Made by a program: the position numbers and the translations under genes. Shown here piece after piece: positions 12,401 to 24,946 of a stretch of 64,000 bases of DNA. Below the pieces are notes generated by a model. That model ran no database searches. It saw only the letters and a list, made by a program, of their open reading frames with translations, and was not told the DNA's origin. Location: the NCBI GenBank assembly GCA_035048815.1, contig JAUCBN010000035.1:11234501-11298500 (forward strand). Reading direction: 5' to 3'. The DNA is from Abelmoschus esculentus (Eukaryota; Streptophyta; Magnoliopsida; Malvales; Malvaceae). The stretch's first letter is position 1, and every line of letters starts with the position of its first letter.

Positions 12401-13714
12401 TAAATAACAGGCTTTGTTTGTTTCGGTGTGTACAATACGCTTATTGGTTAATTAAAATTGTATTTATTTAGAAGAAACAAACAAGAAGATATCAAATTTC
12501 AAACCATGACTAATTTGAACACGTAAGACAAGGTTCGTCCAAAGGACGTTAGACTTGGTTCGGTCCAAACTGTGCAGCTGACTCCGTAACATTAAAAAAT
12601 ATATTAAATAGATATAATTTGTAATCTTAATTAATAAAATTTATTTATTTTATCAAAAATAAATCTTCAAATTTTTAATATAAATAAAATAAATAATAAT
12701 TTGAAAATTATTATAAATTTATATGAACTTGACATCATCTCGGTTGATTCTTTATTAGGCCCAGTTCTATCCCATCAATTCTATAAAATTTTAGATTCCT
12801 TAATTAATAAGAAAAGCCATGTTGATGGGGTTTTCTTCTTATTTTTATTTTAGTTCTAAGTTTTTCGAAAATCGAACAGACCCAATACACCCATTACAGA
12901 ACACTTAAAGATTGATAATTAATATTATATCAATTTTTTAATTGATTAATCTTTTTATCTTTTAATTTTTTAGTGCACAACAATTTTAATGAGAATATTA
13001 ATTATATATTATTTAAATAAATTAAACAGAAAAATCAATTATGTATTATTTAAATAATCAAATTAATTATATAATAATTCATTTAAATACATTAAAAGTT
13101 ACATAAATTAAAATTAAAATTTAAAAAAAATTAATTACAAAAAATAACATTTCTATCGATATACAAAAGTAATATACCTTTATTCGTAAATTTTTCTCAA
13201 CACTAATTTCTTTTCTCTTACGCTAATACTCCACTCACACACTTCACCTCACGTCATTTGCACCCTCCCACAGCACACACAATCTAGAAAAAAAAACATT
13301 GCCGTTTATAGGGCTCCGTTCAATATATATTAACAGTCCAAACTTTACCCCTATTATAGTATGTTTTTTTCACTAGAGTGACTATTGAAAGGGGATGAGA
13401 TGACTATCGAAAGGTGATGAGATTTTTTTTAGTACTCTATCAATACGATCAATAAGTTTGATTATTATTTACCCATATCGTGTATTACCTTCATCGTGAC
13501 ATTGAATTCATTTTTTTCTCTCAATATTGTTTGTCTAATTTCAAACACGTTGGTTATATTTCTTTAAACTTTTATTTTTCTCTCAATTTTTGGTTAGATC
13601 AGTATATAACTTGTTTTATAAATAATAATATTAATATAAAAATAATAATACACTAACATTAATTAAATATTCTTACTCATGCTTAAAATTTCATTGCGAA
13701 TGTATGAATTTTTG
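12401..13714. other. AT-rich sequence without recognisable gene
   Basis: Mostly A/T-rich DNA with long T and A runs, including an almost pure A/T block at 12590-13160. No domain, tRNA or confident repeat was seen. A pyrimidine-rich patch with CACAC stretches (13205-13290) could be a promoter or leader remnant of the neighbouring MULE, but nothing proves it. Confidence 0.4.
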
Positions 13715-14428
13715 AAAGTTTAGAAATTGTTCTTCCCGATATGTCGAATACAGTATGCAGGATATGCGTGTGAATGTGTCCAACAACTTCCTGCTCGATT
13801 CATAGTTGTTTTGATGCTTGTTCCTCGATCAGATATAATACAAACCTCATTTTCTTGGACGACATGCTCAAATAGATTGGTTAAAAAGAAATTTCATGCT
13901 TCAACAGTTTCACATTCGACAATTGCTAATGCAATCAGAAATACATTGTTCTCACCATCCTACGCTACAACAATCAACAATATACGAGAGTATCTACCAT
14001 ACAACCATTTACTATTCACTTGGATCGTATGTTTGGAGTAAGGAAGCCTTGGATGCAAGGTTTGAATGACCAAAAAAGTCGATGTAAAAATTTATAGTAC
14101 ATAATAACTTGACCTTGTTGGTCATATACATCTTTCGTTTGATATCTCATTATCATTCCTTGGATGAAATGAGTCATCGCTAGTAGTAAATTGATAGTTC
14201 GTTGTATGATTTATCATAGTCACCATAAAAAAACTTCATAGCCTTATACCTTGCACGCCACGCTTTCTTGTATTTTATCTGATACTCAATTTGCAATGGT
14301 TGCCTGAATCGTTGGAACAAGAATTTTTGGATTTGTTTCTAATAACTTTCTTAGGTGATGACTTATTACAGTTGAGTCCAATTTTTTGTAATCTTGGTTG
14401 ATGGATGTTTATTGTATTTCATGACCTC
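13715..14428 (-). pseudogene. MULE transposase, C-terminal half (DDE region), broken
   Basis: On the minus strand, from 14428 down: WEVMKYNKHPST, NQDYKKLDSTVISHHLRKLLETNPK, KAWRARYKAMK, FYIDF, CIQGFPYSK, QVNSKWLYGRYS, then NNVFLIALAIVECETVEA, HVVQENEVCIISDRGTSI and YPAYCIRHIGKN near 13735. This is the order of a plant MuDR-type transposase (MULE domain), which cuts and pastes DNA at its terminal inverted repeats. The first catalytic Asp (family Q-V-D-G-T) is read as Asn, the second lies in ISDRG, and there are stops and frame changes. It continues from the N-terminal half at 16463-17333 across an inserted LTR. Confidence 0.8.
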
Positions 14429-14433
14429 CCAAC

Positions 14434-16457
14434 TGTAATTACTAATTTTATCCGAGGTCTAAATCTGATGTTTAATTTTCGTTTTAATTTCGAAATAACA
14501 GGGTTAACTTTAATTATTTATAAATCCGAAAAAAATTATTATGAGTACAATTATTTTCTTTTTATTCGTACCTTTAAAAATCTAAAATGTTATTACATTA
14601 ATATGTTATTTTGTTTAATTAAAAAATATATTATAGTATTAAATATTCTTTTTTGTCGTTATTTTGATTCATTTTTCAGTTTCATTTTTATTTATTATTC
14701 TTATTATTAAAAATATCGTTATTTTATATTATTATTATCATAAATAAATAAACTCAATTTAATTATAGCAACCCATCTATTTATTGAAAGTTCATTTATA
14801 ATATTAAAAAATCCAAAAATATTATTATAAATTAATTAAAAGTTATAATAAAAGGGGTCTAATTTCTCATTTTTCTTCACAAATGCAGCACCCCAAGGCC
14901 CTGCCTCATGCCCTATGGTTCTGAACCCGTTCAAGCCAGTGCCGCACCCCTAGGTGCCTGTTCTGCACACCCATGGTCTTGATCAAGCATTAACTCTACT
15001 ACAAATCAACACCAAATGGTCCCCTTATTCTCTCTTCAAGCTACCAGCAGAAAACAACAAATGATGATAGTGATTTCAGACCAAACCAATAGAAATTTTA
15101 GTCTGTTTTTTTTTACCTTAAAAATTTCATGTAAATCTGGCTATAAGAGTCGAATGAAACAAGATTGTAAGAGAGGATTTTTTCGGAGAATTAACAAAAG
15201 GATATTTTTCTTCAAGGTATTTTTTTTCATGTTCATAATAATAGGTTTTTTTCCTTTTTCTTTGACTAGAATCAAAGCTTTGTTTTTTTTTTCTGAGTTT
15301 TAAAATCGTTTTTAAGACGAAGAAGAAGATAACGAAAGAAAAAGTTCTTATTTTTATTCTTGTTCTATCGTTCAAATCTAAAATTCTTTTTTTAAGAATC
15401 AAGGGTTTTCATATTTTCTAAAAAAACTGTTGTTTTTAAAAAACCAAGAATCAAAGAGATTTTAAAAAGGATAGATACAATCCATTTTTAGGAACAACAA
15501 GCGAAGGGATGCTTCTTTTTAGTTTTTCCGAAATCAAAATCTAAGTTTTCTTTTAAATCTTAAATCGAATAACAATGGTTTTCAATATCGAGATTCAAAC
15601 CACGACTATATTTTTTCTCTTCAAAAGCTAAAATCAAAGGCAAAGGAGGCAGTTTTCGAAACTTAACTATCGTCTGAGCAAGAAGTCGCTGTATATAAGC
15701 GTTTTCAGACGTCGGGTGACCCTAATCAATGTTTAGTCGTTGAAGAATGACCATGGGTGCCGCTTGGTTCTGTTTCGAAGAAGAGAATGAGCCTCCTGGT
15801 TTTCATTTTTGCTTTTCTGGAAATAAACTTTTTACGTTTTAAACTTTCACTCCTTTCCTTATTTAATGCCCACTTTGAAAAATCCACATGCTTTGAGATA
15901 AGATATTGACAGTTTCTATTTCTCCAAATTTAAATGCATTTAATATTCCTTTTAGTTCTTTATTTATCTATTGATATGTTGTATTGTAAAAATTATTGAG
16001 TCTTATTTACCATGTTATCTATGGTCTCAATTAATTAGGACCGTTGATCTTAATTTTTTTAAGTGAATCATCGAACCCAATTCATTTTGAATCTCTAGTT
16101 TTTACGATTCCGAATCAATTAAAATAACCGGTGACGACTCCAATTTTTAAATCCTTTTCCAATCATTTTTCAAATTGTTTTATAATGCTTTTTTCATCTT
16201 TTTTTAAAAAATTTAATATAGTGACCATTTTTACTTCTTTTCACAATTTTAATTCTTTTTTTTAATTAAAATCTCAATTTTCACTAATCTCTAATTTTTC
16301 CTTTAGAAACTTAATTTTAATTTTTTTTATATTTAAAACCCTAGATTCTCAATCTTTCAAATCATTTTCAATTTCAAAACATAATCTTTATTTCCTTTAA
16401 ATAGCGACGTTTTTATTTATTAAACTTTCGAATTTGTATTTAGAGAGGATCACTACA
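14434..16457 (+). mobile_element. Solo LTR-like insert (2.02 kb) in the MULE transposase
   Basis: It starts TGTAATTAC and ends ATCACTACA, flanked by CCAAC (14429-14433) and ACAAC (16458-16462), a 4/5 TSD. Removing it restores the MULE frame on the minus strand: KRLNR on the right side joins WEVMKYN on the left. The interior is non-coding. It includes a G/C-richer block at 14880-14970, and at 16070-16140 a stretch CGAACCCAATTCATTTTGAA followed by GACGACTCC that is repeated in diverged form at 270-330. Orientation is uncertain. Confidence 0.7.
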
Positions 16458-16462
16458 ACAAC

Positions 16463-17333
16463 GATTCAAACGTTTTAGTTTCGTCAATCGAATTTGTGGC
16501 CATATTTTACACATTTGGCAAATAAAGTCTTCTGACTTGATTCTACAACAACATAATCAACATGGTTCTTTATGATGTACTCTTTCAATGCCAAAGTCGC
16601 TTCTTCATTTTCATCAAATTGAAGCTCTCATTGAATCAAAATCCTACGAAACCATGTGAGCCGGAGGTTCATAGAATGTCAGGGCGACTCCGATTGGACA
16701 AAAGTCTCCAGAACGAAAATTAGGTACATCACCAACATCATCAAAAAATAAATCGAGATCATCGATATCTTCATCTTCACTGAAATCAACAAGTGTTTCA
16801 CCCCAACGACCTCGTAAGTTTTTCATGTCAACATCATCAATCGGATAACTACTTGGTGCCTATGATAAACCGTATCTTGAAGTATCGATAGGATTCAATT
16901 TAGTCGATATCCCACTAGACAACATTGCGACAAAACTTCCTCCAGGGAGATCAATTTCATTATCCTAGTCCACTCGAGAGGATTCTCCAACGATATTGAT
17001 CGATGGGTTCGGAACATCATGGACCTCAACAAATAATTCAATATATCGAATCTTCATATACTCGTGCTCTGCAATCATCATTTTAATATCATTATCATCT
17101 TCAAGATTAATTGCAACATATCTAACTAGATTTTCACAGATTAACCACCGGTAATGCAAACTATGGACTCTTGCTCTAATCTTCTTTGATATTTTTTCCT
17201 TCAACTGTCGAAGCGAGATATCTTTTGAAAATCTCAATTTAGTAGTGTCTTCAGATTCAAACAAAATTTCGAATTCGATTTTCACCATTTGACCGTTGTA
17301 ATATACGATCGTCAAAAATTTATCTACAATCAT
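16463..17333 (-). pseudogene. MULE transposase, N-terminal half, broken
   Basis: On the minus strand an ATG at 17333 opens MIVDKFLTIVYYNG, then LRFSKDISLRQLKEKI and YRWLICENLVRYVAINLEDDNDIKMM, the N-terminal domain common in plant MULE proteins. An acidic linker follows (EDEDIDDLDLFFDDVGDV, about 16780-16727) and a P-P-A-H-M-V block near 16650. From about 16620 down, EEATLALKEYIIKNHVDYVVVESSQKTLFAKC matches the MuDR DNA-binding/zinc domain. Open reading extends upstream to 17447, but that extra part is Phe/Leu/Tyr-rich and looks spurious, so I prefer 17333. The protein is cut by the LTR at 16457 and has stops between its blocks. Confidence 0.75.
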
Positions 17334-17447
17334 TTTATTTGTATATTCGAAATAAATTTTTAAAATTTCAAAACTAAATAAGAAAAATAAACATATACAT
17401 AAAAATAATTTCGAATAGCAAATAAAAAATATCAATTTCAAATACAT

Positions 17448-18339
17448 AAAATAAATTCAAATATAAAAAATATAGTAAAAAAATATCATAAAAATCTTTA
17501 AAAAATAAAATAAAGCAATTAAAAAAAATATATCGAATGCAACAAAATTTTCAAAACTTACAAATATTTTCAAAACTTCAGTAGAAAATTTTCTTTTCTC
17601 TCTTCTTCAACCTACAACCCTCAATCTTTCAAATATCTTTAACTTTTACTACCTAACTATCCTTTTATAAACTACCTCAAAAAAATAAAATTAATCTTAA
17701 TTGTTCAATAAACTAATAAAAATATTACCTCTCTCAAAAAATTAATCTGAAACCCTATAAAAATTACTATATATGCATGCAAACCTATAACTAGGCATAC
17801 ATGCGTGTGAATCCTAAATTTTTACAACAAGCTTTCATCCCATCACCATGCCATCCCAATTAATTTTCAGCTTCCATCCCATCACCCTGCCCCAAATTAA
17901 TTTCGCTGTGTCTCTGTCACCCCTACCAGAGATAAAGCGAAGTTGGAACCTAAAGGTTCCGTCTTACAACAATGTAAGAAATGTAGGTAAAGTCAGAGCC
18001 TTTAGGCTCCGTCTTCCAATAGTACACTCCACTGTTTAAAGATGGAGCCAAAAAGGTCATATTTTCTCTTTATTTTTCATTTCCACTGATCAAAGACGGT
18101 GATAAATGAAGGATTCTTTGATTTCATTGTTGAAATCATAATATTTCCGGAAATAAACTTCAAGCATCAATAGTTTAGGAATTATTTTCCCAATCACAAT
18201 ATTGGGGGGAATTTTCCATATACATAACCTTAAACTTAAAACTTGCTTAAACCATATCAAGTTATTTATCACTTAAATCAACCCGTTAATATATCAACTA
18301 ATCAAAGTTTTAATTTTATTAAATTAATTTAATTTATAA
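17448..18339. other. Leader region upstream of the MULE, with two matched hairpins
   Basis: A/T-rich from 17448 to 17760, then a more mixed stretch. At 17945-17960 GGAACC-TAAA-GGTTCC and at 17996-18009 GAGCC-TTTA-GGCTC form two short stem-loops, each followed by CGTCTT, 51 bp apart. No coding potential was recognised. It may be the 5' non-coding part of the MULE, but I could not identify a TIR. Confidence 0.35.
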
Positions 18340-19176
18340 GGCATAAAGATAATTTTAACCCTTAACGTTTATAGTTTTTGTCATTTTGGCTCTTATTCTT
18401 TTTTTGGGATAAATTTAGCCCTTAACCTATATCTTTTTAACAAATAGCTTATTTTTTAACTAGCTTGATGACCGGACCGTTAAAAATTTAACGATAATAT
18501 ATATATATATATGGAATATAATTTTAAATGACATGGAATATAACCTATCAAATACATATATATATGAAATATAATTTTATTCTAATATAAAATATAAAAC
18601 AATTAAAATTGAAATAAAATATTAAAAACTAATTAATTCTAAAATAAAAGATTATTAAACATTCTTAACCCTAACTACGATAAAATCAAAATCTTATTTG
18701 AATTGTGTTTATATTTTTTATTATATTTTTTATATTTATTATATTTTTTATATATTTTTATATTCGAATTGTGTTTATATTTTTTATTATATTTATTCTA
18801 AAATAAAAATATAAACACAATTCAAATAAGATTTTGATTTTATCGTAGTTAGAGTTAAGAATGTTTAATAATCTTTTATTTTAGAATTAATTAATTTTTA
18901 ATATTTTATTTGAATTTTAATTGTTTTATATTTTATATTAAAATAAAATTATATTCCATATATATATATATATGATAGGTTATATTCCATGTCATTTAAA
19001 ATCATATTCTATATATATATCATCATTAAATTTTTAATGGTCCAGTCATCAAGCTAGTTAAAAAATAAGCTATTTGTCAAAAAGATATAGGTTAAGGCTA
19101 AATTTATCCCCAAAAAAGAATAAGGACCAAAACGACAAAAATTATAAACGTTAGGGGTTAAAATTATCTTTATACC
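18340..19176. mobile_element. Foldback MULE-type element (837 bp) with 9-bp TSD
   Basis: The left end GGCATAAAGATAATTTTAACCC is mirrored by the right end, whose reverse complement is GGTATAAAGATAATTTTAACCC. The arms stay complementary for some 350-400 bp each (for example the blocks with CCCTTAACCTATATCTTTTT and with AAGCTAGTTAAAAAATAAGC), around an AT-rich centre near 18700-18800. A perfect 9-bp duplication AATTTATAA flanks it (18331-18339 and 19177-19185). Long TIRs with a 9-bp TSD are the Mutator signature. It has no coding capacity and so is non-autonomous. Confidence 0.88.
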
Positions 19177-19185
19177 AATTTATAA

Positions 19186-21489
19186 TCGACTGGATCTATC
19201 AAAGTTTCATCAGAAACTAAGTTCAAACTTAACTTTTCACACGTGATATTTAATTTTATTGATTTAATTTACTTTGTTTTTAAGAGCGTTGATTGGAGAG
19301 GTATAACCTAGAAAACGTGATTAATCTAATGATTCTGAGCCTCAATTGCTGGTTGTGGTAGGTGGCTATGCCTTTACCCATTTTATTTTCACATATCTCT
19401 TAAAATATTCTATTTTAGTCCAAATCAACACAACCATCATTTTCTATTCAATTTATTTCATGACCAACACACCTACCATTTTTAAAAAAAATATAAAAGC
19501 ATCTATTATATTTCCAAATGGTTGCAATTTAAATGTGAAATTAACTGTCTAAGTAGTACGTAGTTTAGCATCACTTAAATAGTTTTTGAATTTGAGATCT
19601 TGAGCATGTAGGAAATCCTTGTTGAGAGACTCACACACCAAATTAAGTATGCGACATAAATCAATTCGAAACGATTGAGACAAATTCTGAAAAATAAAAC
19701 AATATAATTGAATTATAACAATTCAAAACGATATGATTTGAAAATAATATTTAAACCTACATAATTTGAGTTAACATATCATACATTATTAATTAGGTGA
19801 TGGCCATTATTAAAAAGTATAAACCTTCAAATGACCAAATTAGAATATATAGACTAAATCTACCTTTGCTAATAGTGAAACTTAGACAAGTTGAGCAATT
19901 CAACCACATATTTGAAGAAGAAATTTGAGTGATAGAGATGAAGTAGTAAATAAATGCAAGTAAATGTCATGTGGATTGCTATTGGTTGAAATTAGACAAG
20001 ACATATAACTCAAGAAAATAAATGCAAATAATGGAAAATAAAGGTAGATTTTTATTCCCCGAAAGATAAATAATAGGCGTAAATTGTCTTCCTTTTTATT
20101 TTGCTTAGTTTCTGTTTTAAAATAGTGGGTTTAAGATTTAAGGTTTATGATTTAAGGTTAAGGGTTATAGTTAGGGTTTAGGAAATTAAGAGTAAGGTGT
20201 AATTTTATGATGTAAGATTTAGAGTTTATGATATAAAAATTAGAGTTAGAGTTTATAATTGTTTAAAAATAATTTTTAAAGTAAAGTATAGAAATAAACG
20301 CAATAAAAGATGAAAGAATTTTTGTTCACAAATAATCTTCGATGATAGTTGTAGAAATGACTTCAAAACATCTATTTCATTTAAGTTTTGATATTTTTCC
20401 TTATAAAATTAGATTTAAAGATCTATTAACTGGCTGAATGATCAATAGTATTCATATTGTTTCATTTTGTACGAGTTCAAATACAAAAAATTATCTCTAA
20501 TTTAATATCTTTTTATTTAATAAAAAATAGATTCAAACTTCAAGATTTCTAAGATGCTGCAACAACAAAAGCACAAAATAAGTTTTCATTCTCGAGTTAT
20601 GTATTAAAAAATGTAAAAGTTTTGATACTAATTAGAAATTTCTGATGATAGAATCTAGATTTATTTAAACCTTGAAGAATGTTTATTTACCCTAGTTCAC
20701 AATTTTTGTTATGTTTTGTGTTTCAACGATTAAGAATTTTCTATTGATGAAGTTTGTTCAATAGGTTGTTATCAATTCATATTGGCCCAATTTCAGTGAA
20801 CGGATCCAAAATATGAAGCCCAAAAGACTCATTTGTTGTTCTAGGCCCCTCTGTGATGTGGGTGTTGTGCTATTGTACAGTTTAATGGTCTAGTGTTTAT
20901 TTTTTTTATATTTAGTTAAGTTTTTAAATTAATAAATAAAATTAATTAAATCTTTTGATTAATTTTGATGATCAAATTTTGATATATTTTTTACAAGATA
21001 TTTTATCGTATAACATTTATATATTTCTTTACAAAATTATTTTTTATTTTATAAATTTTAAAGATCTTATTAAATAAAATAAAAATTTTCAAAATGTTAA
21101 GTGATAATACTATAACACAATACATTAAACCATATGATAAAAAATAATTGTTTGTTTTGACAATAATCATTAGTTTGACTAATGAGTGAATTGATAAATT
21201 TTTTGAGTATCAACATTTAATTTAGTAAAAAAACTTTAAAAGTTTAATTATATATATTTTAAAATTTTAAGGGCCTATTATACCTTAAGCCTAATTTGAA
21301 TAAATATGCTTTTTTACATATATTTTTAAATAAATAAAATTTAATTTTTAAATAAATCAATGATATTCAGATGACTTAAATCAATAAATATAATATCGAT
21401 TAAAAAATATCTAAAATTTTAACCCTCAAATTATTCAAAGCATATTTAAATATATAGAATTATTGTCTACTGATTAACACGATTTTTTC
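19186..21489. other. AT-rich intergenic DNA, no gene seen
   Basis: No domain or long frame was recognised in 2.3 kb. At 20105-20280 there is a run of degenerate TTAGGG/TTTAGGG-like units (GTTAGGGTTTAGG near 20170), resembling decayed plant telomere-type repeats. Near 20785-20870 the words GGCCCAA, AAGCCCAAAAG and TAGGCCCC occur. Confidence 0.4.
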
Positions 21490-21518
21490 TCTATTTTTTA
21501 ACACGATTCTCTGGTTCT

Positions 21519-22708
21519 GTGTTTTCTTTCTTTTATCCATCCAAATTCCTTTCTAATGAGACTTATGTTTCAGATATTGTTGTTTTGTCTATTTTAGATG
21601 ATGAAGATGATGTTTTACAGGTGGATCACTCAATCTCAACAGCACAAGTCTCTTTTGAACATTGTTTTGTTGGTATCTTTTTGACAACTAGCATTATCAA
21701 TTTTCAATCAATGTGTGCAACTTTAGCTAATGTTTAGCATCCGATTGAAGGGATTTCTATCTCAGATCTAGGGGGTGATCGTTTTCTCTTTCGATGTTAT
21801 AATAAGATAGATGTGGATTAGATTTCGGATGAGGGTCCATGGAATTTCAACTTCCATCTTCTCATTCTTCATAGGCTACTCTGTCTGGGGATGATCCAAT
21901 GTTAATTCCTCTTATTTCTATGAAATTTTGAGTTTTAATTCATGATGTTTCTCTCGTTTTTTTATCTACAGCTTTAACACGTTCTCTGGATGATTTTATA
22001 GGCTCATTTTTTTCTCTATGATTCTCTGAATATCTCATTAGGATATAAAGGATTAATGTGAATTCGAGTAAGGTTGAATATCACTCAGCCTTTGAAACGA
22101 AGGAAGAAAATTAAATTATCCAATAGACAACAAATTTATGTTCGTTTTCAATATGAGCGTCTGACTATTTTTTGTTTTATCTGCGGAGGACTTAGTCATG
22201 GTGAAAGTTATTGTCCGATTAGAGTCACACATGGGTTAGAAAATATAACCCATGGTTGAGATATTTTTTTAAGGGCTTCTTCTCGGAGGGCGACACAACC
22301 ATCAAGCATTTGGTGAGAGAAGCAATGAATATTAGTTCTCATTCTTTAGGGGTTCATTCTGCTTCAAAACAATACAATTTAAATTCAACAACGCTATATC
22401 CGCCACCATTCAAGGGAAATTCAATGTTTGCATTCAATTCTCGTGTTGTCTATCTGGACAAACTTAATTGCGATAGTTCAGGGTGTAATGCAGCTGCTAA
22501 CATGGAATTTCCGGATAATTGGGATATTCGAATGACTTATGTTGGGGAAGAATGTCCAATTAACGACAATGAAGGCTCCAAAAAACCAAGAACAAATAGT
22601 AATTCTGCATGCGTTTTCCTTCCAGGGGATTCGAATGTTGACCTTCCATTTCAATTGGCCAGTTCTGCTCAGCAGATCCGCTTGCTCCCAATGAAAATCC
22701 TAAGCTGA
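21519..22708 (+). pseudogene. LINE ORF1 (DUF4283 and CCHC knuckle), broken
   Basis: FVGIFLTTSIINFQSM...ANV, HPIEGISISDLGGDRFLF and EGPWNFNFHLL (21660-21870) match the DUF4283 domain of plant LINE ORF1 proteins, which bind the element RNA. A zinc knuckle follows at about 22170-22215: FCFICGGLSHGESYC (C-x2-C-x4-H-x4-C, complete). The C-terminal part (22256-22708) is unconserved, Asn/Ser-rich sequence. Stops after ANV and near 21820, and a frame change before the knuckle, break the frame. Confidence 0.75.
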
Positions 22709-22923
22709 AATGTTCATGGTTTGGGGAAGTCGCGGGCTGCTTATCGTCTCAAACATAAGTTGAGAAATATTCGTTTCCAAATATTGTTTCTAATGGAAAT
22801 AAAAATTAATAGCAGAAGAATAGAATGTATTCGAAGAAGTTATGGTTTTTCTAATGGAATCGATATTGCCGCAGAAGGTTCAAAAAGAGGCCTCTCTTTG
22901 GGTTGGTCAAATGAAATTCAAGT
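22707..22923 (+). pseudogene. LINE ORF2 start, endonuclease part 1
   Basis: The reading KILS-stop-NVHGLGKSRA is the conserved L-S-W-N-x-R-G-L-G start of the APE-type endonuclease, with the Trp codon changed to TGA at about 22707. It continues LFLMEIKINSRRIE (the Glu of the active site, family L-M-E-T-K) and GFSNGIDIAAEGSKRGLSLGW. It stops at 22923 where the solo LTR is inserted after NEIQV. The endonuclease nicks target DNA to prime reverse transcription. Confidence 0.8.
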
Positions 22924-24946
22924 TGTAACCCCTAAACCATATTTAGAAGAAATAAATCAAATTTGAAATCTTAATTCGACAATGCATATTAAAATTCGAT
23001 AATGCATGCGAAAACAAAATTCAAAATATAATTTTTCAAAGTCCGATTACATACGTGATCCAAATAATAAAATAAAAATAATCTGAAAATCTAAAATAAA
23101 GTTCATATTGATAATAATGTTTGAATAAAATACGAGATGTTTCATGTACCGAATCACTTAAAGAGTCTGAATATCTGAAAGAAAAACTATACGGGAGTGA
23201 GCTATGAAACTCAATGTGTCTCTAAGGTGCAACATAACAGATTATCAAAACAGTTCATATAAATATTCTTTCAAGTTTAAAATATCAAATAAATGTAAGT
23301 CATGATGTATGCATGATGTCATGCACAATGCCAAAATCCCAACTACATCATCACCAATCAGAATGGAGAGTTCCCGGAACCCTCACCTACATCGTCACCA
23401 AAATACGAAAGTGGTCTTAGGGCTTCCAATATAGAAGGCTGCCACGACTTTTTCTATACCAAATTCCACCCCATGCACACATGATAATGCATCATGATTT
23501 GAAAATCTGAAAATAATTATGACACAATCTGATATTACAATATCCAAAATTATAATATATCTGAATCACCATATTCACCAAAGTGTGAAATTCAAAAATC
23601 TGAAAGTTCTATATTTTTCTCAAATCACAATATCATGTATGCATGGTAACACAATGCACAATCAGAGTCTCAATACCGAAATCAAACATGCTACCAAACA
23701 CAAATATTTCTCAAAACACAATGTTAAGGCTATCACAAAAATATACGTATTTTCAAAAGAAACAAATATAACATTAAATAAGAGAACACACCTTTAAAGA
23801 TCGCAACTCTAACGTTGATGGCGGCGTTTTCCTCTAAATATCTCAAAACACTACTCTAAAACTTAACCATAACCAAGTATAAATTTAACAAAACTCACGA
23901 GTATCAAAGGGAGGATTTTATGGAGTGTTCTAAACGGCCAATGGAGACGGTGTTAAGATCTCGTCTTCAATATCAATATCGTCTGAAAAGACAAAAATAT
24001 TCAAATTAATATTTTTAATTCGAATATTTCCAAAATTATAAAAAACATTATCTTAAAATTTTAAATCTAAATAAAATATATACGTTACAATAAAATAAGA
24101 TTCAATTATTTTTTCAACCAACACCAATTGATTCTGTTTTTAAGAAATAAATAATTGTTTCTCCATTATTCATGTGGGTTTGAACCCACCAATAACTTGT
24201 CTGTTCTATCTTTCTCATGTTGGAACCAACACTTATATCCTCAAATTGTCACGTGAAATTATTACCCTAAAATCCAAATTGCTTCGGTCTTTCAATTTTA
24301 TCACGTGGGTTGATTACTAAATTCTAAATCTCAACTATCCCGCATACTGCAGATCATCATCTTCCTTATCTAAACCAATAACTTTTCTCACACAACCCGA
24401 TATTTTTAATTGAACAACCCAAAACATCATTGATATTTACATCCAAAATTAAACTCCTAGAGTCAAACACTCATTATTCCTTTCCCTTTTTTCATCTGAT
24501 AAAAAAACAAATCCCATCATCCTATAAATTCAGACTATGAAACAATCCCCTTTAAAATAGGGATAACTGAAATATGAATCAATAACCAATTAAACAAAGG
24601 AGACGATTGGCACATACATGATTATCGCGCATACACAAAAAAACGAACCAGAAGTTTGGGGAAGGGAACGTCTAAAAACATAAAGGAGATTGACTTACAA
24701 AAGAGGATAATAATTTATAACGAAATACCCTATTAAAAAGATAAATTACGATATTAGGGTCACTAATTTTAAATATTTTTAAGTTTAATCTCAAAGGTTT
24801 TAAAATATTTTATTTAAGTCACTAAAATTAATTTATACCCTTAATCAAATTATGGTTTAAAATAAAATCCCAAATTTTTTTAGGTTTTTGAATTAAGTAT
24901 TTCAATAATTAGGGATTTTAAATTAGGAATAATTTAGGGTGTTACA
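22924..24946 (-). mobile_element. Solo LTR (2.02 kb), TGTAAC...GTTACA
   Basis: It begins TGTAACCCCTAAACC and ends TTTAGGGTGTTACA. A perfect 5-bp TSD CAAGT flanks it (22919-22923 and 24947-24951). It separates two parts of the LINE endonuclease. No coding domain and no second LTR were seen inside, so it is a solo LTR from recombination between two LTRs. It is A/T-rich with a mixed block at 23330-23480. The sense strand is inferred as minus from the TGTAACACCC start. It shares end style with the 3.5-kb LTRs but I see no extended similarity. Confidence 0.85.

Noticed and set aside
13727..14041. 104-codon plus-strand open frame
   Set aside because: It is the antisense shadow of the MULE transposase on the minus strand, which has clear family motifs.
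14405..15402. Phe/Leu/Tyr-rich or Lys/Arg-rich open frames (14405-14710, 15016-15303, 15402-15127)
   Set aside because: Composition-driven frames in poly-T/poly-A DNA inside the 14434-16457 LTR, without domains or conservation.
17334..17447. N-terminal extension of the MULE protein with a membrane-like stretch
   Set aside because: Hydrophobic Phe/Leu/Ile run encoded by A/T-rich leader. The family normally begins at the later Met (17333).
23519..23797. 92-codon plus-strand open frame
   Set aside because: Lies within the 22924-24946 solo LTR. His/Lys/Thr-rich with no recognised domain.
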